A stretch of DNA of 51,933 nt from an uncultured Hyphomicrobiales bacterium. Lineage in GTDB: Bacteria; Pseudomonadota; Alphaproteobacteria; Rhizobiales; Beijerinckiaceae. Under the pieces are notes generated by a model. The model was not told where the DNA came from. It saw only the letters and a list, made by a program, of their open reading frames with translations, and made no database searches. The DNA lies in contig CAIKAR010000110.1 in NCBI GenBank assembly GCA_903825465.1, positions 1-51,933 of the forward strand, in the 5' to 3' direction. The position numbers and the translations under genes were made by a program. The stretch's first letter is position 1. The number at the start of each line of letters is the position of its first letter. This document shows, piece after piece, positions 10,105 through 19,537 of this stretch.

Positions 10105-11364
10105 CTACACGGGCCGCACCAGCACGTGGCGTTTTTTTCCGAGCGACAGTTTCGCGGCGCCGTCGCGCAAATCGCGCTCGCCGAGCGTCGCGCGCTCGTC
10201 CGACACGGAGGCGTCGTTGACGCGCAGGCCGCCGCTTTTCACCTGGCGACGCGCCTCGCCCGTCGACGCCACGAGCCCGGCGCGGACAAACGCCGTCAGC
10301 ACGCCGACGCCAGCGTTGAATTCCGCGCGCGGAATTTCAATTGTCGGGAGGTCGGTTGAAACGCCGCCCTCCTCGAAGGTTTTTCGCGCCGTTTCCATCG
10401 CCTGGTCGGCGGCGGCGCGGCCGTGCGCCATGGCCGTCGCCTCGTTGGCGAGAATCTTTTTGGCGTCGTTGATCTCGGCGCCCTGAAGCGCTTCGAGCCG
10501 GCGGATTTCGTCGAGCGGCAGCTCGGTGAACAGCTTGAGGAACCTGCCGACGTCGGCGTCCTCGGTGTTGCGCCAGTATTGCCAGTAGTCCCAGGCGCTC
10601 AGCATGTCCGCGTTGAGCCACACGGCGCCGGCCGCCGTCTTGCCCATCTTCGCGCCCGACGCGGTGGTGAGAAGCGGCGAGGTCAGGGCGTAAAGCTGCC
10701 CCGTTCCCATGCGGCGGCCGAGGTCGATGCCGGTGACGATGTTGCCCCATTGGTCCGAGCCGCCCATTTGCAGCACGCAGCCGTAGCGCTTGTTTAGCTC
10801 GACGAAGTCGTAGGCCTGCAGGCACATGTAGTTGAACTCGATGAAGGACAATTCCTGATCGCGCTCGAGGCGCATCTTCACCGAGTCCATCGACAGCATG
10901 CGGTTGACCGAGAAGTGCCGTCCGACATCGCGCAGAAAGTCGATGTAATTGAGCGCGGTCAGCCATTCCGCGTTGTCGGGCATGACCGCCTCGGATTTTC
11001 CTTCGCCGAACGACAGGAAGTTCGAGAACACGCCCTTGATCGACTGCTTGTTGGCCTCGATGTCGGCGATGGACAGGATTTTTCGGCTTTCGTCCTTCCC
11101 CGAGGGATCGCCGACCCTTGTTGTGCCGCCGCCCATCAACGGCACGGGCTTGCCAGCGCCTGTTTTTTGCAGCCAGCGTAGCAGCATGATCTGAATGAGC
11201 GAGCCGACATGCAGCGAGGCGGCCGTGCAATCGAAGCCGATATAGGCGACAAGGCTTCCCGTTCGGGCGAGTTCGTCCACGCCCGCGAAGTCCGAGCATT
11301 GATGGATATAGCCGCGTTCCGTCAGGACGCGGAGAAAGTCGGACTTTGGCGCGAAAACAGTCAT
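10105..11364 (-). CDS. tyrS: Tyrosyl-tRNA synthetase
   Basis: Class I aminoacyl-tRNA synthetase that charges tRNA-Tyr; 419 residues, the usual bacterial TyrS length. The HIGH-type motif is LHVGS at residues 51-55 and the KMSKS-type motif is KMGKT at 239-243. The tyrosine/adenylate pocket includes YIGFDCTA and [11 protein letters not shown]. The C-terminal region from about residue 350 is an S4-like RNA-binding domain ([17 protein letters not shown]). ATG 11364 is the first in-frame start. Its start is separated from the plus-strand DUF937 gene by about 140 bases, so both may have promoters there. Confidence 0.97.
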   Translation of the reverse strand: MTVFAPKSDFLRVLTERGYIHQCSDFAGVDELARTGSLVAYIGFDCTAASLHVGSLIQIMLLRWLQKTGAGKPVPLMGGGTTRVGDPSGKDESRKILSIADIEANKQSIKGVFSNFLSFGEGKSEAVMPDNAEWLTALNYIDFLRDVGRHFSVNRMLSMDSVKMRLERDQELSFIEFNYMCLQAYDFVELNKRYGCVLQMGGSDQWGNIVTGIDLGRRMGTGQLYALTSPLLTTASGAKMGKTAAGAVWLNADMLSAWDYWQYWRNTEDADVGRFLKLFTELPLDEIRRLEALQGAEINDAKKILANEATAMAHGRAAADQAMETARKTFEEGGVSTDLPTIEIPRAEFNAGVGVLTAFVRAGLVASTGEARRQVKSGGLRVNDASVSDERATLGERDLRDGAAKLSLGKKRHVLVRPV

Positions 11365-11503
11365 AACACCCTCGCAAGTCCGCGGTTATTAGGGCGCGGG
11401 GCTTGTGCGCGCAACCGTTAACGGGCTAGCCTGCGGGATAGATTGGCGGACGGGCGGGTGGGCTGCGGGGGCCGAAATCGATTTTTATTTAAGGAGTCGC
11501 ATT

Positions 11504-12232
11504 ATGGCCGACAGTCTTGTGGACCTCGTGTCCAATTATTTCGACCCAGACGTTTCATCCAAGCTCGCCGCGTCGCTCGGCGTCAATCAAGATCAGATAC
11601 AAGCCATCATCGACAAGGCGATCCCCGCCACGCTGGCGGGCGTCGCGGGAGTCGCTTCAATGCCGGCGGGCGCGCAGAAGATCGCCGACGCGATCGGCAA
11701 CGCCGACCAGGGCATGCTCGCCAATCTGGGAAGCATGGTTGGCAGCAAAGACCTTTCCACCGGCGGTCTCTCGATGCTGAGTTCCCTTATCGGCGCCGAC
11801 AAGGTGAGCGCGATAACGCAGGCGGTCGCGACATCGACAGGCACGCCGGCGGCGGCGGCGCAAGGCGTTGTTGGCGTTCTCGGCCCGGCGACTTTCGGCG
11901 CGCTCGGCCAGCTTGATCCCTCCGCTTGGTCGAGCGGCGACGCCATCGCCAAGACCTTCGCCGACCAGAAGGCCGAGATCATGTCGCAATTGCCGGCGGG
12001 GCTTGGCGCCATTCTCGGCGCCGGCAGTCTCGCGGGAGCCGCCGGCATGGCGAAGAGCATGGCTGGCTCCGCCGCGGGCATGGCCTCCAGCGCCGCTTCC
12101 GCAAGGCCGGCGACGGTTGGCTCGACGTCGGACAATCAGTCTGGCGGCGTTCCCAACTGGGTTTGGGCGGTCGCTGCGATCGTGGTGATCGCCGGCGTCG
12201 CCTATTGGTGGTTCAAGATGCGCGGCGCGTGA
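11504..12232 (+). CDS. DUF937 family protein with C-terminal membrane helix
   Basis: About 242 residues. The body is rich in Ala, Gly and Ser with a helical DUF937 pattern (VSNYFDPDVSSKLAASLGV, then repeated GLxxxLG-type segments). One hydrophobic segment at the extreme C-terminus (WVWAVAAIVVIAGVAYWWF) suggests tail anchoring. The start is well supported by AAGGAG 8 bases before ATG 11504. No biochemical function is established for the family as far as I know. It is monocistronic: a strong hairpin follows the stop, and anmK begins after it. Confidence 0.82.
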   Translation: MADSLVDLVSNYFDPDVSSKLAASLGVNQDQIQAIIDKAIPATLAGVAGVASMPAGAQKIADAIGNADQGMLANLGSMVGSKDLSTGGLSMLSSLIGADKVSAITQAVATSTGTPAAAAQGVVGVLGPATFGALGQLDPSAWSSGDAIAKTFADQKAEIMSQLPAGLGAILGAGSLAGAAGMAKSMAGSAAGMASSAASARPATVGSTSDNQSGGVPNWVWAVAAIVVIAGVAYWWFKMRGA

Positions 12233-12255
12233 GCGCGTCGATTTGATGTTTTGCA

Positions 12256-12279
12256 ACGGGCGGCGTTCGCGCCGCCCGT
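12256..12279 (+). terminator. Hairpin with TTCG loop after the DUF937 gene
   Basis: A perfect 10-bp stem (ACGGGCGGCG at 12256-12265 and its complement at 12270-12279) closes a stable TTCG tetraloop 24 bases after the DUF937 stop. The following TCCGTTTTAA gives only a short T tract, so termination strength is uncertain. The hairpin separates DUF937 from anmK. Confidence 0.6.
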
Positions 12280-12306
12280 ATCCGTTTTAACAACGCGAGC
12301 GACAAC

Positions 12307-13422
12307 GTGACCCTCTACCGCGCTATTGGCCTGATGTCCGGCACGTCGATGGACGGCGTCGATGTCGCGCTTATCGAAAGCGACGGCGAAAACGCGGTCG
12401 CGCAGGGGCCGACCTCGTTCACGCCCTATGGCGACGACGAGCGCGCCCTTCTGCGCGCGGCGCTGGCGGAAGCCGCGGTTCTCGCGGACCGCGACGCGCG
12501 TCCGGGCGTTCTCGCGCAAGCCGAAAAGCTCGTCACCGACCGCCACGCCGAGGCCGTCGAAGCGTTTCTGCGCGAGTGCGACCTCGCGCCGGCGGAAATC
12601 GACTTGATCGGTTTTCACGGACAGACCGTGCTGCACCGGCCGGAGAAAAAGCTCACGGTCCAGATCGGCGACGGCGCGGCGCTGGCGCGGCGCCTTGGCA
12701 TTCCCGTGATCCACGATTTCCGCGCGTGGGACGTGGCCAACGGCGGGCAGGGCGCGCCGCTGGTTCCCGCCTATCACCGCGCGTTGGTGGAAGCGGCGGG
12801 TCTCGCGGGCGCGCCCGTGGCGCTGGTGAATATTGGCGGCGTCTCGAATGTCACCTTTGTCGCGCCGGGGCTTGATCCGGTGGCTTGCGATTGCGGGCCG
12901 GGCAACGCGTTGATCGACGACCTCATGCTGGCGCGCGCCGGCGCGCCGATGGACCGCGACGGATTGAGCGCGCGGGCGGGCGCGGCGAACGCCGCGGCCC
13001 TCGCCAAACTGCTCGACCATCCGTATTTCGCCGCGCCGCCGCCGAAATCGCTCGACCGCAACGCGTTTTCCCGCGCGCCGGTGGACGGCCTCTCGACGCT
13101 CGACGCCGCCGCGACGCTGGTGGAGTTCACAGCCGAGGCCATCGCGATGTCGCTGCGGCAAATGCCGGCGCGCGTTGAAAGACTTGTCGTCTGCGGCGGC
13201 GGCGCGCGCAACCCGACGATCCTCGCCGCGCTGGCGCGCCGCGCCAACGCGCGCGTGGAGACCGCCGACGAAGCCGGCTGGTCGGCGGACGCGATGGAGG
13301 CGCAGGCCTTCGCCTATCTCGCGATACGATCGTGGAAAGGCTTGCCGTTCAGCTATCCAACGACCACCGGCGCGCCGCGGCCCCTGTGCGGCGGCGTGCT
13401 GGAGATGCCTACAGGGCGATGA
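12307..13422 (+). CDS. anmK: Anhydro-N-acetylmuramic acid kinase
   Basis: Cytoplasmic recycling enzyme that opens and phosphorylates 1,6-anhydro-MurNAc to MurNAc-6-phosphate; 371 residues, normal for the family. The N-terminal phosphate-binding signature GLMSGTSMDGVDVAL is intact, as are DFRAWDVANGGQGAPLVP, the NIGGVSN segment, and the C-terminal CGGGARN motif. Start is GTG 12307, followed directly by the family's typical opening (TLYRAIGLMSGT). Its last 14 bases overlap the end of the convergent moeA. It fits the cell-wall theme of the first 23 kb. Confidence 0.95.
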   Translation: MTLYRAIGLMSGTSMDGVDVALIESDGENAVAQGPTSFTPYGDDERALLRAALAEAAVLADRDARPGVLAQAEKLVTDRHAEAVEAFLRECDLAPAEIDLIGFHGQTVLHRPEKKLTVQIGDGAALARRLGIPVIHDFRAWDVANGGQGAPLVPAYHRALVEAAGLAGAPVALVNIGGVSNVTFVAPGLDPVACDCGPGNALIDDLMLARAGAPMDRDGLSARAGAANAAALAKLLDHPYFAAPPPKSLDRNAFSRAPVDGLSTLDAAATLVEFTAEAIAMSLRQMPARVERLVVCGGGARNPTILAALARRANARVETADEAGWSADAMEAQAFAYLAIRSWKGLPFSYPTTTGAPRPLCGGVLEMPTGR

Positions 13423-14632
13423 AGCGGCAGGCCTCGCCCTTCGTGGCCGCCGGCGCGCGGACCGGGCGGATAACCAAGCATTCGGATTGCGCCAGCACGC
13501 GCAGCATCGACGAATCCTGCCGACTGAATGGCGTCGCCACCGGCAACCCATCGCGGCCTGGCGAAAGCGTCGCGCGCAGATAATCCTCGCGCCCGTCGTT
13601 GGGGCCGAGGTCGGCGCCGAGCGTGGCCACGCCGCTGTGGTCGGCGCCGGCGTCGGGGTCGCCGCAGAGGGCGCGGATCAGAGGCGCGAGAAACAGCACG
13701 CCGCAGACAATCGCCGACACCGGGTTGCCGGGCAGGCCGAGGATGCGCATGTCGCCGATGCGCCCGTGCATCAAGGGCTTTCCCGGACGCATGGCGATTT
13801 TCCAAAAGCCGAGTTCCATGCCCTCTTTCGCCAGAGCGCTTTGCACGAGGTCGTGGTCGCCGACGCTGGCGCCGCCAAGCGTGACGAGAATGTCGGCCTT
13901 CGCTTCCCGCGCGGCTTTGAGGCGGTCTTCGAGCGCCGAAAAACTGTCGGCCGCGATGCCCAGGTCGATGGTCTCGGCGCCGGCGGCCCGCGCGTAGGCC
14001 ATGACGGCGTAGGTGTTCGACGCGACGATCTGGTCGGGACCGGGGTTTTGTCCGGGGGCGACGAGTTCGTCGCCCGTCGCGAGCAGGGCGACGCGCGGCT
14101 TGCGCGCCACCGGCAGGGCGCCATGGTTCATGGCGGCGGCGAGCGCGAGCTCGCAGGGGCCGAGGCGGCGGCCTCTCGGCAGCAACACATCGCCGACGGA
14201 AAAATCGAGGCCCGCGCGGCGAATGTTGCGGCCGACAGGCTCCGATCGCAGGCATTTTACGACGCCGTCCGAGGCTTCGGTGTCTTCCTGAATGATCACG
14301 GTGTCCGCGCCCGCCGGCACAGGCGCGCCGGTGAAAATGCGCGCGGCTTCGCCGGGGCCGACCACGCCCGCGAAGCCGTGCCCGGCGGCGCTGACGCCAA
14401 TCACCCGCAACGTCGCCGGCGCGTCGGCGATGTCGGCGGCGCGCGCCGCGTAGCCATCCATGGCGGACGCCGCGAACGGTGGCTGGGTGCGCGTCGCGGC
14501 GAGATCCTCCGCCAACGTTCGGCCGGCGCATTCGGCGAGGGGGACGCGTTCAACGCCTAGTATGCCCGGCGCGCTTTGCAGCACGCGAACGAGGGCGTCG
14601 GCGACGGGGAGCAGGGGCGAGGGTGTGTTCAT
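13409..14632 (-). CDS. moeA: Molybdopterin molybdotransferase
   Basis: MoeA inserts molybdate into adenylylated molybdopterin to finish molybdenum cofactor; 407 residues. Visible hallmarks are PFAASAMDGYA near residue 55, GEAARIFTGAPVPAGAD around residue 90, and the MoCF-binding stretch LLATGDELV plus LVTLGGASVGDHD. C-terminal domain IV follows. It is a lone gene here; the other moa/moe genes are not in the window. ATG 14632 is taken as start because the family N-terminus begins right there. Convergent overlap with anmK leaves no room for a terminator. Confidence 0.95.
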   Translation of the reverse strand: MNTPSPLLPVADALVRVLQSAPGILGVERVPLAECAGRTLAEDLAATRTQPPFAASAMDGYAARAADIADAPATLRVIGVSAAGHGFAGVVGPGEAARIFTGAPVPAGADTVIIQEDTEASDGVVKCLRSEPVGRNIRRAGLDFSVGDVLLPRGRRLGPCELALAAAMNHGALPVARKPRVALLATGDELVAPGQNPGPDQIVASNTYAVMAYARAAGAETIDLGIAADSFSALEDRLKAAREAKADILVTLGGASVGDHDLVQSALAKEGMELGFWKIAMRPGKPLMHGRIGDMRILGLPGNPVSAIVCGVLFLAPLIRALCGDPDAGADHSGVATLGADLGPNDGREDYLRATLSPGRDGLPVATPFSRQDSSMLRVLAQSECLVIRPVRAPAATKGEACRFIAL

Positions 14633-14730
14633 GCCGCTTCATAGCGCAGGTTCGCCCGGGAGGGGAGGCGGCGCCCGCCCCTGTCTTTTTCGCGCGGCGC
14701 GACTACATAGGGGCCAAGCTCTCGCCGCGG

Positions 14731-16212
14731 GTGTTCGCCTTGGCTCTTTTCGACGATTTGGCCCTCGAAGCCCGCGTCGCCGCGCGCGGCCTCGCCGAAT
14801 ATATGCGGGGCGGCGCGCTGCGGCTCGGCGTGACGGGGCTGTCGCGCGCCGGCAAGACGGTTTTCATCACCTCCCTTGTCCACAATTTGACGCGCGGCGG
14901 CAGGCTGCCGGTGTTTCGCGTTCAGGCCGAAGGACGGCTGCTGAGCGCTAGCCTCGATCCGCAGCCCGACGACCATGTCGCGCGTTTCGCCTACGAGGAG
15001 CATCTCGCCGCGTTGACCGGCGGCGCGGAAGGCGCGGCGGCGCGCCATTGGCCGAGCTCCACCACCGAGGAGTCGGAGTTGCGGCTGACGCTTGAATTCG
15101 AGCGTCGGGATGGCTGGCGCGCCGGGCCGTCGAAACTTCACATCGACATTTTCGACTACCCGGGCGAATGGCTGCTCGATTTGCCGCTGCTGACGAAAAG
15201 CTACGCGCAATGGTCGCGCGAAACGATGGAGGCGAGCGCGGCCGCAGCGCGCGCGCCGCTGGCGGCTGATTGGCGCGGCTTTCTGACAACGCTCGATCCC
15301 GCCGCGCCGGCGCTGGAGGACAACGCGCGCAAGTCCGCGGCGCTGTTCACATCCTATCTGCGCGCCGCGCGCGACGAGCGCTACGCGCTTTCGACGCTGC
15401 CGCCGGGGCGGTTTCTGTTGCCGGGCGCCTACAAGGATTCGCCGCTGCTGGCGTTCTCGCCGCTGCCGATCCCCGAGGGCGCCGAGATTGTCGAGGGCTC
15501 GCTCGCGGCGATGATGGAGCGCCGCTACGAATCCTACAAAAGCCGCGTCGTGAAGCCGTTTTTCGTCGATCACTTTTCGCGGCTCGACCGGCAGATCGTG
15601 CTCGTTGACGTGTTGAGCGCGCTTAATTCGGGCCCGACCGCGGTGCGCGACCTCGAGACGGCGCTCGCGGGCGTGCTGCCGGCTTTCCGCGTGGGCTCGT
15701 CGTCGCTGCTGTCGCGGGTGTTCCGCCCGCGCATCGACAAGATATTGTTCGCCGCGACGAAGGCCGACCATCTCCATCACGCCAGCCACGACCGGCTTGA
15801 GGCGATCCTGCGGACGCTCGTCGCGCGCGCCATCGCGCGGACCGAAACGCTTGGCGGCGCCATCGATGTCGTCGCCCTCGCCGGCGCGCGGGCGACGCGG
15901 GAGGCCAGCGTCAAACAGGGCCGCGAGACGCTCGACGCCATTGTCGGCGCGCCGATGGCGGGCGAGCGCGTCAACGGCGAGGTTTTCGACGGCGACGCCG
16001 AGGTCGCGATCTTCCCCGGCGAGCTGCCGGCGGACCCGCGCGCGGTTTTTCGCGGCGACGGATTGGCGGCGGCGGACGCCGACGCGGACTACCGCTTTGT
16101 GAAATTCCGCCCGCCCGTGGCGAAGCTGGACGAATCCGGGCTCGCCGCGCCCCTGCCGCATATCCGAATGGACCGGGCGCTGCAGTTCCTTGTTGGCGAC
16201 AAGCTGAAATAA
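14731..16212 (+). CDS. ycjX: YcjX-like P-loop GTPase (DUF463)
   Basis: Stress-linked nucleotide-binding protein of the DUF463/YcjX family, about 493 residues. The Walker A loop is GLSRAGKTVFITSL at about residues 40-53; HIDIFDYPGEWLLDLPLL follows in the usual place, and ATKADHLHHASHDRL is likely the base-specificity motif (TKAD). I chose GTG 14731; TTG 14740 is equally possible, since no clear Shine-Dalgarno is visible, and the frame upstream merely overlaps moeA antisense. In many proteobacteria ycjX is followed by a DUF697 membrane protein gene (ycjF); here purE follows instead. Confidence 0.88.
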   Translation: MFALALFDDLALEARVAARGLAEYMRGGALRLGVTGLSRAGKTVFITSLVHNLTRGGRLPVFRVQAEGRLLSASLDPQPDDHVARFAYEEHLAALTGGAEGAAARHWPSSTTEESELRLTLEFERRDGWRAGPSKLHIDIFDYPGEWLLDLPLLTKSYAQWSRETMEASAAAARAPLAADWRGFLTTLDPAAPALEDNARKSAALFTSYLRAARDERYALSTLPPGRFLLPGAYKDSPLLAFSPLPIPEGAEIVEGSLAAMMERRYESYKSRVVKPFFVDHFSRLDRQIVLVDVLSALNSGPTAVRDLETALAGVLPAFRVGSSSLLSRVFRPRIDKILFAATKADHLHHASHDRLEAILRTLVARAIARTETLGGAIDVVALAGARATREASVKQGRETLDAIVGAPMAGERVNGEVFDGDAEVAIFPGELPADPRAVFRGDGLAAADADADYRFVKFRPPVAKLDESGLAAPLPHIRMDRALQFLVGDKLK

Positions 16213-16341
16213 GCGCCGCCGCCTTGCGCGCCGGGGGGCCATCGTCTATGCCCGCCGCTTCCTCCAGGGGTTTTTTCGCGCGTTTTCTTCACGTGAACCG
16301 GGTTCCACGTCGCTTGAAAACGCCATGAGCGGACGCCGCGC

Positions 16342-16842
16342 TTGAGCCAGAAACAGGTCCCCGTCGCCATTATCATGGGCAGCCAGTCCGACTGGCCGAC
16401 GATGCGCCGCGCCGCCGAAACGCTCGCCGCGCTCGGCGTAGGCTACGACGCGCGGATTGTCAGCGCGCACCGCACGCCCGACCGGCTGGCGTCGTTCGCC
16501 AAAGGCGCGCGGTCGGAGGGTTTCAAGGTCGTGATCGCGGGCGCCGGCGGCGCCGCTCATTTGCCGGGCATGACGGCGGCGATGACGCCCTTGCCGGTGC
16601 TGGGCGTGCCCGTGGAAAGCAAGGCTTTGTCGGGTCGGGATTCACTGCTTTCCATCGTTCAAATGCCGCCCGGCGTGCCCGTGGGCACCCTGGCCATTGG
16701 CCCTTCCGGAGCCGTCAACGCGGCGTTGCTGGCCGTGGCGATCCTCGCCTTGAACGATCCCGCGCTCGCGGGCCGCCTCGACGATTGGCGGGCGCGGCAA
16801 ACGGCGGATGTGGCCGAACGCCCCTCTGACGCGCAAACCTGA
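16342..16842 (+). CDS. purE: N5-carboxyaminoimidazole ribonucleotide mutase
   Basis: Class I PurE, moving the carboxyl of N5-CAIR to give CAIR in purine biosynthesis; 166 residues. The substrate loop [18 protein letters not shown] (catalytic His) and the [10 protein letters not shown] loop are intact. No ATG lies in frame upstream, so TTG 16342 is the likely start. It overlaps the TGA of a six-codon reading frame starting at ATG 16325, so translation may be coupled. The stop overlaps the purK start (TGATG), the normal operon partner. Confidence 0.95.
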   Translation: MSQKQVPVAIIMGSQSDWPTMRRAAETLAALGVGYDARIVSAHRTPDRLASFAKGARSEGFKVVIAGAGGAAHLPGMTAAMTPLPVLGVPVESKALSGRDSLLSIVQMPPGVPVGTLAIGPSGAVNAALLAVAILALNDPALAGRLDDWRARQTADVAERPSDAQT

Positions 16843-17927
16843 TGGGCGCGGATTCGAACGCTTCGCTTTCGCCCGGCGACACCATTGGCGTGCTGGGTTC
16901 GGGCCAACTCGGCCGGATGCTCGCCGCCGCGGCGGCCAGTCTCGGCCTCAAGACGCATATTTACTGTCCGGAAGGCGGACCGGCGCTGGATGTCGCCGCG
17001 GCGAGCACGCGCGCCGCCTATGACGACGACGACGCCCTCGCCGCCTTCGCCAAATCGGTGAAGCGCGTCACCTACGAATTCGAGAACGTGCCGGCTCACA
17101 CCGCCGCCTACCTCGCGGCGCGGTTGCCGGTGCATCCGAACCCCGGCGCGCTGGCGACGGCTCAGGATCGCTTGACCGAGAAGACTTTCATCAACGGCCT
17201 CGGCGTCGCGACCGCGCCCTTCGCCAGGATCGACAACGCCGGCGACCTCGACGCCGCGTTGGCGAGGCTTGGGCGGCCCGCGATCCTGAAGACCCGCCGC
17301 ATGGGCTACGACGGCAAGGGCCAGGTCATGATCCGCGGCGGCGACGACGCTGGCGCGGCGCTCGCCGAGATGCGCGGCCAGCCGGCGATTCTCGAAGGCT
17401 TTGTGAATTTCCGACGCGAGGTTTCAGTGGTGGCGGCGCGCGGCGTCGACGGGGCGTTCGCCGCTTTCGACATCAACGAAAACGAACACGCGAACCACAT
17501 TCTCAGCGTCACCCGCGCGCCCGCCGACGTGTCCGCTGCGACGGCGGACGCGGCGGTCGCCACGGCGCGCAAAATCGCCGACGCGCTCGGCTATGTCGGC
17601 GTCATCGCGGTGGAAATGTTCGTCGTCGTGGACAACGGCGTCGAAAAGCTCGTCGTGAACGAAATCGCGCCGCGCGTGCACAATTCCGGGCACTGGACCA
17701 TCGACGGCGCCGAGACCTCGCAATTCGAGCAGCACATCCGCGCCATCGCGGGCTGGCCGCTGGGCTCGCCCAAAATCCTTGGCCGGGTGGAAATGCGGAA
17801 TCTGATTGGCGCGGATGTGCTGCGTTGGCGCGAGCTGTTGGCCGAGCCCGGAACCCGCGTCCATCTTTACGGCAAGCGCGAGGCGCGCGAGGGCCGCAAG
17901 ATGGGCCATGTCACGCGCGTGGAATAG
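16842..17927 (+). CDS. purK: N5-carboxyaminoimidazole ribonucleotide synthase
   Basis: ATP-grasp enzyme of 361 residues that joins AIR, bicarbonate and ATP to make N5-CAIR, the substrate of PurE. The N-terminal GVLGSGQLGRMLAAAA is the typical PurK opening, TRRMGYDGKGQ is the ATP-binding loop, and NEIAPRVHNSGHWTIDG carries the metal-binding residues. The start ATG 16842 shares one base with the purE stop, indicating translational coupling. Confidence 0.96.
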   Translation: MGADSNASLSPGDTIGVLGSGQLGRMLAAAAASLGLKTHIYCPEGGPALDVAAASTRAAYDDDDALAAFAKSVKRVTYEFENVPAHTAAYLAARLPVHPNPGALATAQDRLTEKTFINGLGVATAPFARIDNAGDLDAALARLGRPAILKTRRMGYDGKGQVMIRGGDDAGAALAEMRGQPAILEGFVNFRREVSVVAARGVDGAFAAFDINENEHANHILSVTRAPADVSAATADAAVATARKIADALGYVGVIAVEMFVVVDNGVEKLVVNEIAPRVHNSGHWTIDGAETSQFEQHIRAIAGWPLGSPKILGRVEMRNLIGADVLRWRELLAEPGTRVHLYGKREAREGRKMGHVTRVE

Positions 17928-17950
17928 GCGTTTCCGCCGGGGAGTCGGGC

Positions 17951-18730
17951 ATGGCGATCGAGGACGACGCGCGGGCTTTGGCGGCATTGATCGAGGGCGC
18001 GCGCGCCGTGGTCGCCTTCACCGGCGCGGGAATTTCAACCGAGTGCGGCATTCCCGACTTCCGCTCGAAGGACAGCGACACCACAAAATTCAGCTGGCGC
18101 CGGCATCCGCCCATGCCGTTCGACGTGTTTATGGCGAGCGAAGCGAACCAACGCGAGGCGTGGCGGCGCAAGTTCGCCATGGACGATCAACTCGGCGATG
18201 TCGTTCCCGGCAAGGGGCACCGGGCGCTCGCCGCTCTGGCCGCGTCCGGCAAGGTGATCGGCGTCGTCACGCAAAATATCGACGGGCTGCACCGCGCCGC
18301 CGCCGCGCCCGGCGACGACATCGTCGAATTGCACGGCAACGGCGGCTTCGCGACGTGCCTGACGTGCGGCGTTCGCCACGAAATCAAGCGGGTGCGCGAA
18401 AAATTCGAAATCGACGGCAAGGCGCCGCGCTGCCTATGTGGTGGAATAGTCAAGTCGGCGACGATATCCTTCGGCCAGGCGATGCCCGCGGAGGCGATGG
18501 AACGCGCGCGCGCGTTGACGCTCGCCTGCGATCTTTTCCTGTCGATCGGATCGTCGCTCGCGGTTTATCCGGCGGCGGGATTTCCGCTGTTGGCGCGTCG
18601 AAACGGCGCGCGGCTCGCCATCGTCAACCGCGATCCCACGCCCTTCGACGAATCGGCCGACCTGACGCTTCGGGGCGACATCGGCGCCACTCTGGCAGCG
18701 GCGGCGGCGCGCGTTTTGGCGCCGAAATGA
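17951..18730 (+). CDS. cobB: NAD-dependent protein deacylase (sirtuin)
   Basis: SIR2-family enzyme of about 259 residues that removes acyl groups from lysines using NAD. Motifs are complete: GAGIST at 25-30, GIPDFR at 33-38, TQNIDGLH at 107-114, catalytic His about 128 (ELHGNGG), and four zinc cysteines (CLTC at 136-139 and CLC at 161-163). The second cysteine pair is spaced by one residue instead of two, a variation also seen in other bacterial sirtuins. ATG 17951 has GGGGAG just upstream. It starts 23 bases after purK and may be read through from the purine operon. Confidence 0.93.
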   Translation: MAIEDDARALAALIEGARAVVAFTGAGISTECGIPDFRSKDSDTTKFSWRRHPPMPFDVFMASEANQREAWRRKFAMDDQLGDVVPGKGHRALAALAASGKVIGVVTQNIDGLHRAAAAPGDDIVELHGNGGFATCLTCGVRHEIKRVREKFEIDGKAPRCLCGGIVKSATISFGQAMPAEAMERARALTLACDLFLSIGSSLAVYPAAGFPLLARRNGARLAIVNRDPTPFDESADLTLRGDIGATLAAAAARVLAPK

Positions 18731-18814
18731 AGTATGCGACAAAATCATCCACAACTTCGTTGGTTTTGCGCTTGGCCGGTTGCGCCCGAATGGTAATCTA
18801 CGCCTGCGGAATTT

Positions 18815-19474
18815 GTGTCGCGATTTGATTCGCGAAGCAGGCGAGTGCGCGGAGGCGGTCCGCGTACTGGACCTCGGGGGCTGAACGTGGCGAGCAAGGA
18901 ACCAAGCGTGGCGGAAATCGCGGCCGAGGCTGGCCGCGCGTCGGGCGACGAGTCCCAGATTGAATTGATTGAGATCGTCGGCCGGATCAAATGGTTCGAT
19001 GTGTCGAAAGGCTTTGGCTTCATCGTGCCGGACGGCGGCGGGGCCGATGTTCTGCTGCACGTGACCGTGTTGCGCCGCGATGGCTTCCAGACCGCGCCCG
19101 AAGGGGCGTGCATTGTCGTCGAGGCGCAACGCCGCGCGCGGGGATTCCAGGCGTTCCGCGTGTTGTCGCTGGACGAATCGACGGCGATTCATCCCGCCGC
19201 GCTGCCGCCGGCGCGCACGCATGTGCAGGTTGTTCCCGTCGGCGGATTTGAAATCGCCGTTGTGAAATGGTTCAACCGCGTGCGTGGCTTCGGCTTCGTG
19301 ACGCGCGGCGACGGCACCGAAGATATTTTCGTGCACATGGAAACGCTGCGCAAATACGGCATCGCCGACTTGAAGCCGGGCGACAGCCTGTTGGTGCGCT
19401 TCGGGCCGGGTTCCAAGGGCCTCATGGCGGCGGAGGTTCGTCCGCTGGAAAACCGGATGCCTGTGTCGCATTGA
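18815..19474 (+). CDS. Tandem cold-shock-domain protein
   Basis: About 219 residues with two cold-shock domains, a form typical of Rhizobiales and related alphaproteobacteria. Domain 1 spans about residues 54-120 (RNP1 KGFGFI, RNP2 VLLHV) and domain 2 about 147-215 (RNP1 RGFGFV, RNP2 IFVHM). They are joined by a Pro/Ala-rich linker, with a basic N-terminal tail. Such proteins bind single-stranded RNA or DNA and melt RNA structure. The GTG at 18815 is the earliest start; GTG 18888 or 18908 would trim the basic tail and are possible. It stands alone between the sirtuin and DUF192 genes. Confidence 0.88.
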   Translation: MSRFDSRSRRVRGGGPRTGPRGLNVASKEPSVAEIAAEAGRASGDESQIELIEIVGRIKWFDVSKGFGFIVPDGGGADVLLHVTVLRRDGFQTAPEGACIVVEAQRRARGFQAFRVLSLDESTAIHPAALPPARTHVQVVPVGGFEIAVVKWFNRVRGFGFVTRGDGTEDIFVHMETLRKYGIADLKPGDSLLVRFGPGSKGLMAAEVRPLENRMPVSH

Positions 19475-19537
19475 CAATTGATTGACGCGTCGCCGTCTAG
19501 GCCATCGCTCTTGCTTTGCGCCCGCCCGCCCGGCACA

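Noticed and set aside
16295-16316. Imperfect inverted repeat ACGTG...CACGT before purE as a purine operator
   Set aside because: The arms are short with a bulge and match no operator I can name; too weak to call.
18745-18753. TCATCCACA, one mismatch from a DnaA box
   Set aside because: A single 9-base near match far from dnaA is expected by chance every few kilobases.
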